Positions 1-5,327 of a stretch of DNA of 7,252 nucleotides are shown in pieces. The stretch comes from Alistipes sp. GTDB lineage: Bacteria > Bacteroidota > Bacteroidia > Bacteroidales > Rikenellaceae. A program made the position numbers and the translations under genes. The DNA is taken from contig JAFVXS010000120.1 of NCBI GenBank assembly GCA_017501025.1, forward strand, positions 1 through 7,252, read 5' to 3'. Every line of letters starts with the position of its first letter. The first letter of the stretch is position 1. The notes under the pieces were generated by a model. The model was not told where the DNA came from, ran no database searches, and was given only the letters and a program-made list of their open reading frames with translations.

Positions 1-33
1 CGGTGTCGGAACGATACCGACCGACAACAAATG

Positions 34-68
34 AAAAACCCTCTGAAACGATGTTTCAAAGGGTTTTG
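34..68 (-). terminator. Intrinsic terminator of the tRNA-Gly unit
   Basis: A near-perfect inverted repeat. 35-42 (AAAACCCT) pairs with 60-67 (AGGGTTTT), and 44-49 (TGAAAC) pairs with 53-58 (GTTTCA), with one mismatch between them and a GAT triloop. On the minus strand the hairpin runs into TTTTT. It lies 30 bases downstream of the tRNA 3' end, so it closes that unit. The plus strand also ends in TTTT, so it may stop transcription from both sides. Bases 1-33 to its left hold nothing I can assign. Confidence 0.8.
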
Positions 69-97
69 CTTAATTTTGTCCTCAAAACTTTTGGACT

Positions 98-173
98 TGG
101 AGCGGAAAACGAGACTCGAACTCGCGACCCCAACCTTGGCAAGGTTGTGCTCTACCAACTGAGCTATTTCCGC
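98..173 (-). tRNA. tRNA-Gly (anticodon GCC)
   Basis: A complete 76-nt cloverleaf reads on the minus strand. The acceptor stem is GCGGAAA (from 173) with TTTCCGC (108-102), the discriminator base is T, and CCA is encoded (100-98). The D-arm contains AGCTCAGTTGGTAGAGC. The anticodon stem CAACC/GGTTG encloses the loop TTGCCAA, giving anticodon GCC, which reads GGC and GGU glycine codons. The T-arm is GCGAG/CTCGT-type around the TTCGAGT loop. It has its own promoter (312-343) and terminator (34-68). A copy of its 5' half lies upstream in the same transcript (233-268). Confidence 0.97.
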
Positions 174-181
174 AAATCGTT

Positions 182-219
182 CACATCCTTTTTTTGCTAC
201 CTTGCCAAGGTTGGATGTG
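182..219 (-). repeat. Inverted-repeat spacer with reversed anticodon-arm copy
   Basis: This is the spacer between the tRNA half copy and the intact tRNA. CACATCC (182-188) and GGATGTG (213-219) are perfect inverted repeats. Between and overlapping them, 199-214 (ACCTTGCCAAGGTTGG) is the exact reverse complement of 130-145, the anticodon arm of the tRNA. The spacer therefore holds an inverted fragment of the tRNA gene as well as being able to fold on itself. It may be scar sequence from an abnormal duplication. Confidence 0.6.
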
Positions 220-232
220 TTTATCCTTTTGG

Positions 233-268
233 GGCAAGGTTGTGCTCTACCAACTGAGCTATTTCCGC
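233..268 (-). pseudogene. tRNA-Gly 5' half (truncated tandem copy)
   Basis: Bases 233-272 are identical over 40 nt to 138-177, the 5' half of the intact tRNA-Gly plus four bases upstream of it. Identity covers the acceptor 5' strand, the D-arm, the anticodon 5' strand and the first anticodon bases. It then stops abruptly, with no 3' anticodon strand, T-arm or acceptor 3' strand, so no cloverleaf can form. It lies between the promoter (312-343) and the intact tRNA and should be transcribed as part of the precursor. The cut falls at the anticodon, where the short CCTTGCCAAGG palindrome sits. It could be a dead duplication remnant or a leader element that competes in folding. Confidence 0.85.
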
Positions 269-311
269 AAATTTTAAGAACTTTGCTCCACCTTTGGAGG
301 TTTTGCGAGTG

Positions 312-343
312 CAAATATAGGGCAAAAATTCTTTACCGCCAAA
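312..343 (-). promoter_or_regulatory. Bacteroidota-type promoter of the tRNA-Gly unit
   Basis: On the minus strand, TTTG (343-340), a 20-nt spacer and TATATTTG (319-312) match exactly the TTTG-N19/21-TAnnTTTG consensus used by the primary sigma factor in Bacteroidota. Transcription should start near 305, about 37 nt before the tRNA half copy. The leader contains a small CTCC/GGAG hairpin. The stretch 344-420 beyond the promoter is A/T-rich and shows no gene. Confidence 0.85.
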
Positions 344-420
344 TTTTTTGTAAAAAAACTGCAAAAATTTTAGAAAAGAGGGCGTGGCATTTGGGAAACA
401 GCACGGAAACTACTGCCGCA

Positions 421-766
421 GTACGCCGCAATAGGACTACTAGGACAGCTAGGACTATTAGGACGGGTGACCACGGCGGCGACAAGCGACCAAAGCAACG
501 ACGAGCGGCCAAAGCAGCGGCAAGCGGCCAAAGCAGCGACAAGCGGGTACGCCGCACTAGGACGGCTAGGACGGCTAGGACGGCTAGGACGAGCGACCAA
601 AGCGGCGGCAAGCGACCAAAGCAACGACAAGCGGGTATAGCAGCAGCCGAGGATAAGGTCGGGTAAGGTCAGGTAAAGTCGAGTAAGGTCGAGTAAGGTC
701 GGTGGCGGACACAACCAACAGAAGCCGCAGTAGGACCAATAGGACAGCTATGACAACTAGGATGGG
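421..766 (+). repeat. Repeat island A: composite leader / 9-nt array / trailer units
   Basis: A gene-free, purine-rich stretch made of ordered modules. Each 9-nt array (432-467, 558-593, 731-766) has exactly four units of TAGGAC-NNN type. Each is preceded by a GCCGC-A-N leader; the first two leaders are the longer GTACGCCGCA form. The first two arrays are followed by a trailer built around GACCAAAGC/CGGCAAGCG, which itself repeats every 19 nt (480-498, 499-517, 518-536, 606-624). A 10-nt array lies at 651-700. Several long frames run through it only because 9 is a multiple of 3; their VLA/RTA-like products are not credible proteins. I do not recognise a named repeat family. Confidence 0.9.
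651..700 (+). repeat. 10-nt tandem array, five units (NNNTAAGGTC)
   Basis: Five consecutive 10-nt units end in TAAGGTC (one has TAAAGTC): GGATAAGGTC, GGGTAAGGTC, AGGTAAAGTC and two of GAGTAAGGTC. The block GCAGCCGAGGATAAGGTC (643-660) that opens the array is identical to 5173-5190 in island B, so the two islands share this module in the same order and orientation. Confidence 0.9.
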
Positions 767-783
767 GGTGGCTATTAAAAGCA

Positions 784-816
784 ACACAGCCGACAAACTT
801 ACATTGTCGGCCGTGT
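784..816 (-). terminator. Intrinsic terminator of the caspase gene cluster
   Basis: A perfect 8-bp stem, GCCGACAA (789-796) with TTGTCGGC (804-811), around a 7-nt loop. It is extended beyond one mismatch by 784-787 with 813-816. On the minus strand it is followed by TGCTTTTAAT, a modest T tract. It lies 22 bases downstream of the last gene's stop codon, which is where a terminator for the minus-strand cluster is expected. Confidence 0.75.
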
Positions 817-838
817 CTTGGAATAAATGAATTTTCGG

Positions 839-1372
839 TTATTTACCTAAAAGGCGACCAAAGAGACCACCTTTCTTTTTGCGATCACCTTGCTGTTTTG
901 CAGCTGGGCAAGTTTTCAAAATCTTGGTTGCGTTATCATCCTCAACGGTAACCTCTTGCAAGTTTGTTGCACCGAAGATATAGAGGTTCTTGTAATCAGC
1001 CTCGTTTGGCTCACGGATATCGGTGTAGTAAGCTGGATAACCCGAAACAGAGATGCTCTTAATACGACGACCAGACAAACCAACTTTTGTGGTAACATAG
1101 CTATTAACCTTTACCAACACATCAGCATTGCCATTCTGCTTCAAAGCCATATACATAGCATTCTCCATCAGCTGTGCAGCCGACAAACGCTTTGCGTCAG
1201 ACTTTGTAGGGTTGTAAGTGTACGTAACTCGCTTTTGGCTAACGTTCAACGAAGCAACAGTTGTTGTTGTTTTTGTTGAAACAGGCTGCTCTGTCGAAAT
1301 AACAGTTGCACGGTGAATCGAGCACGATGTAAGCATTGCTGCAACGACACCCATAAGAAGAAGTTTTTTCAT
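839..1372 (-). CDS. Small exported lipoprotein, function unknown
   Basis: 177 residues. Lys2-Lys3, a hydrophobic stretch and the lipobox Leu14-Thr15-Ser16-Cys17 show a lipoprotein signal, so the mature protein should start at Cys17 and be lipid-anchored in the envelope. The residues after Cys17 (Ser-Ile-His-Arg) lack the acidic run of the Bacteroidota surface-export signal, which suggests a periplasm-facing position. The middle contains NGNADVLVKVNSY, then KSISVSGYPAYYTDIREP, a pattern seen in many small Bacteroidales lipoproteins of unknown function. The tail is strongly basic (KKKGGLFGRLLGK). It is the last gene of the cluster, 71 nt after the PEGA-like gene. The ATG start follows an A/T-rich stretch with no Shine-Dalgarno site. 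A separate weak promoter in the 71-nt gap cannot be excluded. The lipoprotein call is firm; the biochemical role is unknown. Confidence 0.88.
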   Translation of the reverse strand: MKKLLLMGVVAAMLTSCSIHRATVISTEQPVSTKTTTTVASLNVSQKRVTYTYNPTKSDAKRLSAAQLMENAMYMALKQNGNADVLVKVNSYVTTKVGLSGRRIKSISVSGYPAYYTDIREPNEADYKNLYIFGATNLQEVTVEDDNATKILKTCPAAKQQGDRKKKGGLFGRLLGK

Positions 1373-1443
1373 AATAAATAAAGTTTTAATTGGTTAATAA
1401 AATAATTCAACAGACAAATTGTCCGATATTTCTTGCAATCAAT

Positions 1444-1857
1444 CTACTCAAATTTGGGGTCTTTTTGTAGTTCACACTCTACAAAAGGAACCCAATCAAA
1501 CTTATATGTCGATTTAACAGGAGTTATGGTAGGCTCTATATTGACCTCTCTCTTCAAATAGCCTTTTCTAACAAATGTAAAAGTCAGACGGCTATCACAA
1601 ATAGCCTGATTAATAGACTCCTCTAAATTCTTTTTATCGGGAGTAATAACTCCGCTACAAGAGATATATGCCTCGCCGGGTGTGGACGGACATATCACAC
1701 GACCTTCGTAATAAACTTTTGCACCCTCGGGCGTACTTGTAAATGTGAATTTTTTGGTAACCGGTGTTGAGTAAATTGTCTTCTTCGCCTCAACAAACCC
1801 TGTTCCCACAAAGAGCATAACCAGAAGCGATAGCGTGCGTAATTTTATATTCATCAT
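1444..1857 (-). CDS. Small exported protein with PEGA-like domain
   Basis: 137 residues from the ATG at 1857. The frame also opens at a GTG at 1917, but that would overlap the caspase gene by 22 nt and put 20 non-signal residues before a clear signal peptide, so I chose the Met-Met start (1857 or 1854). The signal peptide is Lys5/Arg7 plus a hydrophobic core, cut near Val-Glu-Ala24. The mature part resembles a PEGA-type beta-sandwich: FTSTPEGAKVYYEG (about residues 39-52) is the typical 'P-x-G-A-x-V-x-x-x-G' strand-turn, and FVRKGYLKREVNI (about 95-107) matches the closing 'GY' strands. PEGA domains are found in extracellular and envelope proteins and are thought to mediate surface or protein contacts. 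The gene starts 38 nt after the caspase stop, so it is very likely co-transcribed and may be a partner of that protease. The PEGA assignment is by pattern only. Confidence 0.8.
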   Translation of the reverse strand: MMNIKLRTLSLLVMLFVGTGFVEAKKTIYSTPVTKKFTFTSTPEGAKVYYEGRVICPSTPGEAYISCSGVITPDKKNLEESINQAICDSRLTFTFVRKGYLKREVNIEPTITPVKSTYKFDWVPFVECELQKDPKFE

Positions 1858-1895
1858 AACACAATATTTTTGCGCTGTTAAGTCGAAAAAATCTG

Positions 1896-3644
1896 CTACA
1901 TTTTGTAATTTCTCCACGTAGCGACGGATGCTTCGCTGGTGGCAACAACCGGATTTTGAGGTTTCTCGTTTGTCAGGAAGGCCTCCTTTTTAACATTGTC
2001 GCGGATATAGTCCGCCAAATCGCCATACGAAATCTCTCCTTTTGACTCCTGCAACTTTTTGAGCAAGAAGTATGTGAACAGACCGTGTTGCTTCTCCTTA
2101 AACGGCATCGCTGTCTCGTCGCCCGAGGCTGCCGAGAAGACAACCGTATTACCCTTTACAACCTCTTTTTTCGCTTCACGTGCAACGCCTCGTGCCGCAA
2201 CAAGCATAGAGCCGTTACGATTGGCACCTGTAAAGCAGGCGTCCATAAAGTAGGTCACTTGGGTCGATGGGTTGGACGAGAGTGTCTTATATAGTTTGTT
2301 GAGGCTGTAACAAGTTGCTACATTTGTGCCACGTCCATCGGTAGGTACAAGGTAGGCATCGCCTGTCTTCTCGTCGGGAATACCGTGTCCGCAGTAATAG
2401 ACGATAGCCTTGGCATTGTTAAAGATATTCATTGCCTGCATCATCTTATCTACACCACCCGAAATAATACCTGCCGAAGCATCCTTATAGAACCACACCT
2501 GACGCTCGGGAACACCCAAAGTCTTGATACAATATTCGCGGAACGCCTCGCCATCGTTAATCGCATACTGCACATCATCGACAAATTCGTAGTTCTCGTT
2601 GGCAATAATCAGCACAAATGTATTTGGAGCCTTCTTTCCCGTTACAGGGACATTGATATCGACATCGCTATTACGGCCTGCTTGTGCCGCCATTTGTGGC
2701 TGCTGTGCCGGTTGCTGATACATAGGTTGTGGTGCCTGTTGTTGCTGATATGCAGGTTGTTGGTATGCAGGCTGCTGCACGGGTTGTGGTACGGGTTGTT
2801 GATACACGGGTTGTTGCACCGATTGAGCAGCCATCGCAGGGGCGTCGGTAGTGTCACTATGGACTACTTGATAACCCAATTGTTTCAAAATCTCACTATC
2901 CACCGACGACAATGTGTAGTTTGCTTCGGATATTTGGGCATCAACCGGTTTGCCTTTCTGCTCTCGCTCTATTATGTTGTTGATTTTTTTGCCAACCATC
3001 AATAGGTTATAGCGGATAAAATCCATCTGATATTGTTGCTGTTTGGTAAAAGTGCTTTTGCGACTAAACAACATATTGAAGGTGTATTCGGTCTCGTTAT
3101 AACGTTGTCGCAAATTTGCAAAATTGGACGAAGAGTATGTGCCATTTGGAGCCGAATATACTGCCTGTTGAGCCGGCTGCTGATACACGGGCTGTGGTGC
3201 AGGTTGTGCATTAGCATAAACTGGTTGCAGACCTCCCATCTGCGACGGTGATGTAGCAGGAAGGACTTCGCCATTGCTGCCAAGTGCCAACGCTTGGTCT
3301 AACTTTAATTTATTAACCATCTCCATACCCTCAACAGCATTTACCTGCACAACGGTTGGGTGGGTAGTATTCGTCAAAATATAGTAATCCTGACCCGGCA
3401 CAGCGTTGAGTGTAACTTTGTCACTATTCTTTACCACTATACTTATGGTAATTTGGCCCGCAGGAACCGTACATAGGATATACTTTCGGGATGCAAGCTT
3501 TCCTATTTGCACATCATTTACTGCAATCGGCAACTTGAACGCGGCTCCAAGCAGTGATTTACGTATAATATAGACATTTGCGGTCTGTGCAATCACCTCG
3601 AAAGCCGTAAGGCATAGCAAACAGATTAGAAATAATCTTTTCAT
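1896..3644 (-). CDS. Secreted caspase-family (peptidase C14-like) protease with DUF2846-like N-terminus
   Basis: 582 residues. Residues 1-20 are a signal peptide (MKRLFLICLLCLTAFEVIAQ), so the protein leaves the cytoplasm. Residues 21-100 (ANVYIIRKSLLG, then VNDVQIGKL and VPAGQITISI) match the DUF2846 pattern of a short envelope beta-domain. Residues about 140-168 and 271-322 are low-complexity linkers of QPVYQQP/QPAYQQ repeats. Between them lies a mostly helical, unrecognised segment (about 172-262). Residues about 338-580 are the caspase fold: strand FVLIIANENY, then AINDGEAF, the catalytic His in YYCGHGIPD (His420), the catalytic Cys in YFMDACFTG (Cys470), and SAASGDETA (504-512), a typical substrate-pocket region. 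Both catalytic residues are present, so activity is expected. The specificity (Arg/Lys as in metacaspases, or other) cannot be read. No type IX secretion C-terminal domain is visible. It starts 6 nt after the DUF4384-like gene. Confidence 0.95.
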   Translation of the reverse strand: MKRLFLICLLCLTAFEVIAQTANVYIIRKSLLGAAFKLPIAVNDVQIGKLASRKYILCTVPAGQITISIVVKNSDKVTLNAVPGQDYYILTNTTHPTVVQVNAVEGMEMVNKLKLDQALALGSNGEVLPATSPSQMGGLQPVYANAQPAPQPVYQQPAQQAVYSAPNGTYSSSNFANLRQRYNETEYTFNMLFSRKSTFTKQQQYQMDFIRYNLLMVGKKINNIIEREQKGKPVDAQISEANYTLSSVDSEILKQLGYQVVHSDTTDAPAMAAQSVQQPVYQQPVPQPVQQPAYQQPAYQQQQAPQPMYQQPAQQPQMAAQAGRNSDVDINVPVTGKKAPNTFVLIIANENYEFVDDVQYAINDGEAFREYCIKTLGVPERQVWFYKDASAGIISGGVDKMMQAMNIFNNAKAIVYYCGHGIPDEKTGDAYLVPTDGRGTNVATCYSLNKLYKTLSSNPSTQVTYFMDACFTGANRNGSMLVAARGVAREAKKEVVKGNTVVFSAASGDETAMPFKEKQHGLFTYFLLKKLQESKGEISYGDLADYIRDNVKKEAFLTNEKPQNPVVATSEASVATWRNYKM

Positions 3645-3650
3645 AATATC

Positions 3651-4535
3651 TTATTTTTTTATCTCCAATGTTTTGTAAATCACCATCATAGACTCATCCT
3701 TAATGCGGTTTTTCTGCAACCATCGCTCAAAGCCGGTCGAAGTAAGTTCCGGCACATAAGCTCCCTGTTCGGTAAGCGGCATAGCAAAGCGAGTGGTTGA
3801 AAATATGATTGCAAGACGGTTGAAATCGACCTTTTTTTCGGTCGTAAGAATAGTCTCCTCGCGGTAAGGATAGACCGGATCGGCAGTCGATAGCAGCGTA
3901 TAGGTTTTGCCCTTTTCGATTTCGCGAGCCATTCCGTTTTCGTTCTCGTAAGGTAGCAGACAGTATGCCTGTTCAACATTGTCGTCGATAAGATATATCG
4001 ACAAAAAACCATTGGCAGCAGCCTTAAACCGAACAGCAAATTTATCGTTGTTCTTAAAACTTTCGCTCGGCGTGCCGTTGCAGAGTGTCGCTATATCCAA
4101 CTCTATGTCGGCAGAGTTACGCTCTCGGACTTTACCCGCAACCTTAACCTTAATCACCAGCATACCACCCTCGTAGCTAATCTGCACTTGTGGCTCGGCT
4201 GTGTCGGCAATCCAATCGCCCTTGACCTCCGTAGAGCCATAGGTGTTGTATTGGGTGTTCGACCCCTCCTTGTCGTTCGATATGACGATAGTGTTGGTTT
4301 GCGATACATTGGTTCCAAACTCGTTGGCTATCGCTTCGAGTCGAGCCCTCTCTATGGCAGTCGCTTTTGCCTGTTCGAGCGTGACATTCTCGGGTGGATA
4401 GTAGATATACTCGGCACTTACCGTACGCACTTTCTGTGCTGAAAGCGACGATGCGAACAATAGGAAAATACCACACAGACATAGTCGGCGTAGCATCGGA
4501 GGACAATTTTCGATAAAATATCTAAAATTTCTCAT
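3651..4535 (-). CDS. Exported LPP20/FlgT-like and DUF4384-like protein
   Basis: 294 residues as given. A second ATG at residue 14 (coordinate 4496) starts directly at a compact signal peptide, MLRRLCLCGIFLLFASSLSA, and is a good alternative start. After the cut near Ala33, residues 52-80 (EQAKATAIERARLEAIANEFGT) match the start of LPP20/FlgT-type domains. Residues about 155-215 carry the DUF4384 pattern: NDKFAVRFKAAANGFLSIYLID, then CLLPYENE and EIEKGKTYTL. DUF4384 is often encoded beside or fused to caspase-fold proteins in bacteria, which agrees with the caspase gene only 6 nt downstream. It is the first gene of the cluster. TAGAATTG (4563-4556) is one base off a Bacteroidota -7 box but lacks a -33 element, so its promoter is unclear and read-through from the upstream RNA unit is possible. 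Likely periplasmic; the role in the caspase module is inferred. Confidence 0.9.
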   Translation of the reverse strand: MRNFRYFIENCPPMLRRLCLCGIFLLFASSLSAQKVRTVSAEYIYYPPENVTLEQAKATAIERARLEAIANEFGTNVSQTNTIVISNDKEGSNTQYNTYGSTEVKGDWIADTAEPQVQISYEGGMLVIKVKVAGKVRERNSADIELDIATLCNGTPSESFKNNDKFAVRFKAAANGFLSIYLIDDNVEQAYCLLPYENENGMAREIEKGKTYTLLSTADPVYPYREETILTTEKKVDFNRLAIIFSTTRFAMPLTEQGAYVPELTSTGFERWLQKNRIKDESMMVIYKTLEIKK

Positions 4536-4603
4536 AGTAAAATTGACTTTTGGTTCAATTCTACCCGTCCGGCTCCTGATACGGCGATGTATTTGTATAA
4601 ATC

Positions 4604-4618
4604 AAAAAAAAGAAAGTG
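4604..4618 (-). terminator. Terminator of the structured RNA (closing stem plus eight-T tract)
   Basis: On the minus strand CACTTTC (4618-4612) is followed at once by eight T (4611-4604). The partner strand of the stem is GAAAGTG (4821-4815), about 200 nt upstream, so the closing stem of the whole RNA doubles as the terminator stem. No strong local hairpin is visible. The arrangement is unusual but is supported by the exact abutment of stem and T tract. Confidence 0.6.
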
Positions 4619-4853
4619 CAGAGTCGATTTCGTTTACCTCAAAGAGGGTTGTGGAATGACCTTGTAGTAGTAAACGTAATGCAATACCCCACACTTGAAT
4701 AGAATCGTAATGGGGCATAGATTGCTCCTACCGTGTTCTAAACAAGATATGAGTGCCTTTCGTTGTCCTACTACTCTGAAAACTTCCACATTCTCTTTGA
4801 AGGACGTGCGAAAACACTTTCGTATGTATGCCAAGTGCCAAAAATAACACAAG
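4604..4853 (-). ncRNA. Structured ncRNA, about 250 nt, long rod-like hairpin
   Basis: No convincing protein is encoded here; the only open frame (4852-4634) has a TTG start at the predicted transcript 5' end. The sequence instead folds into consecutive long-range stems: GAAAGTG 4821-4815 with 4618-4612; TTTCG 4813-4809 with 4632-4628; CTTCAAAGAG 4802-4793 with 4646-4637 (one G-U); TGTGGAA 4790-4784 with 4656-4650; GTAGTAG 4774-4768 with 4670-4664; AACG 4764-4761 with 4676-4673. A terminal hairpin follows: GCAAT 4725-4721 with 4685-4681 and CCCCA 4715-4711 with 4691-4687. A Bacteroidota promoter ends 7 nt before the 5' end and eight T follow the closing stem. The rod with an internal bubble recalls 6S RNA. 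The Bacteroidales-1 RNA motif, also defined by a Bacteroidota promoter and a terminator, is another candidate. I cannot decide between these or a new family. Confidence 0.75.
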
Positions 4854-4859
4854 ACGCTA

Positions 4860-4891
4860 CAAATATAGCAAAATATTTCTATATAAGCAAC
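4860..4891 (-). promoter_or_regulatory. Bacteroidota-type promoter of the structured RNA
   Basis: On the minus strand GTTG (4891-4888; one mismatch to TTTG), a 20-nt spacer and TATATTTG (4867-4860; perfect TAnnTTTG). The same -7 octamer and the same 20-nt spacer occur in the tRNA-Gly promoter at 312-343, which suggests strong constitutive RNA-gene promoters. The start of transcription is expected near 4853. The flank is very A/T-rich. Confidence 0.75.
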
Positions 4892-5180
4892 TTTATATTA
4901 AGGTATTGCATAAAATTGGGGCAGGGAGGGCGGCGACGGTAAGCTGGTACGCCGCAGTAGGACGGCTAGGACAGATAGGACTACTAGGACGGGCGACCAA
5001 GGCCGCGACCGCGCCGCGATAGGGAGATTAGGGAGTTTAAGGAATTTAGGGAGGTTAGGGAGAGCGGGCAAAGCGGCGACAAGCGGGTTCGCCGCACTAG
5101 GACAACTAGGACGACTAGGACGACTAGGACAGCTAGGACGGGCGACCAAAGCGGCGGCAAGTGGGCACAGCGGCAGCCGA

Positions 5181-5210
5181 GGATAAGGTCAGGTAAAGTC
5201 GGGTAAGGTC
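5181..5210 (+). repeat. 10-nt tandem array, three units (NNNTAAGGTC)
   Basis: Three units: GGATAAGGTC, AGGTAAAGTC and GGGTAAGGTC. They follow the 18-base block at 5173-5190 that is identical to 643-660. After the array both islands run into an ACAACCAACA-containing segment. Island A has five units where island B has three, so unit number changes while the order of modules is kept. Confidence 0.9.
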
Positions 5211-5287
5211 GGGCTGCCGACAACCAACAACCGACAACCAACCGACGGCAAAAAGCGAGGGAGTATTGCGAAAGCCGCGAAGCGGAA

Positions 5288-5327
5288 GACCTTATAAGAC
5301 CTTAATTGACCTTACTCGACCTTATCG
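5288..5327 (-). repeat. Inverted 10-nt array, four units
   Basis: The plus strand reads GACCTTATAA, GACCTTAATT, GACCTTACTC and GACCTTATCG, which is the reverse complement of the NNNTAAGGTC unit found at 5181-5210 and 651-700. The direct and inverted arrays are 77 bases apart and could pair in single-stranded DNA or RNA. Confidence 0.85.

Noticed and set aside
202..666. Long plus-strand open frame and overlapping minus-strand frames (for example 333-611, 370-714) through island A
   Set aside because: They are open only because the 9-nt repeat has no stops in those frames; products are RTA- or VLA-type periodic strings that cross the tRNA half copy and have no domain or start context.
421..766. 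CRISPR array
   Set aside because: Units are contiguous 9-, 10- and 19-nt repeats with no 30-40 base spacers between identical repeats and no cas genes nearby.
1855..1917. GTG start at 1917 for the PEGA-like gene, overlapping the caspase stop
   Set aside because: It would place 20 residues without signal-peptide character before a clear signal sequence; the ATG at 1857 or 1854 explains the export signal and avoids the overlap.
839..4535. Phage-defence caspase system
   Set aside because: All four proteins have export signals and there is no cytoplasmic sensor, nucleotide-binding or effector partner as expected for known defence modules.
4545..4575. A tRNA-like T-arm reading (GGTTCAATTC) on the plus strand
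   Set aside because: No matching T-stem pairs and no acceptor, D or anticodon arm upstream.
4634..4852. A 72-codon minus-strand open frame inside the structured RNA region
   Set aside because: It needs a TTG start at the transcript 5' end, has no internal ATG near the start and no recognisable domain, while the same bases form an ordered set of nested stems ending at a T tract.
4898..5241. Minus-strand open frames in island B encoding hydrophobic VLVVL-type repeats
   Set aside because: Same artefact of the 9-nt period; mutually overlapping frames with no upstream signals, and composition follows the repeat rather than any protein family.
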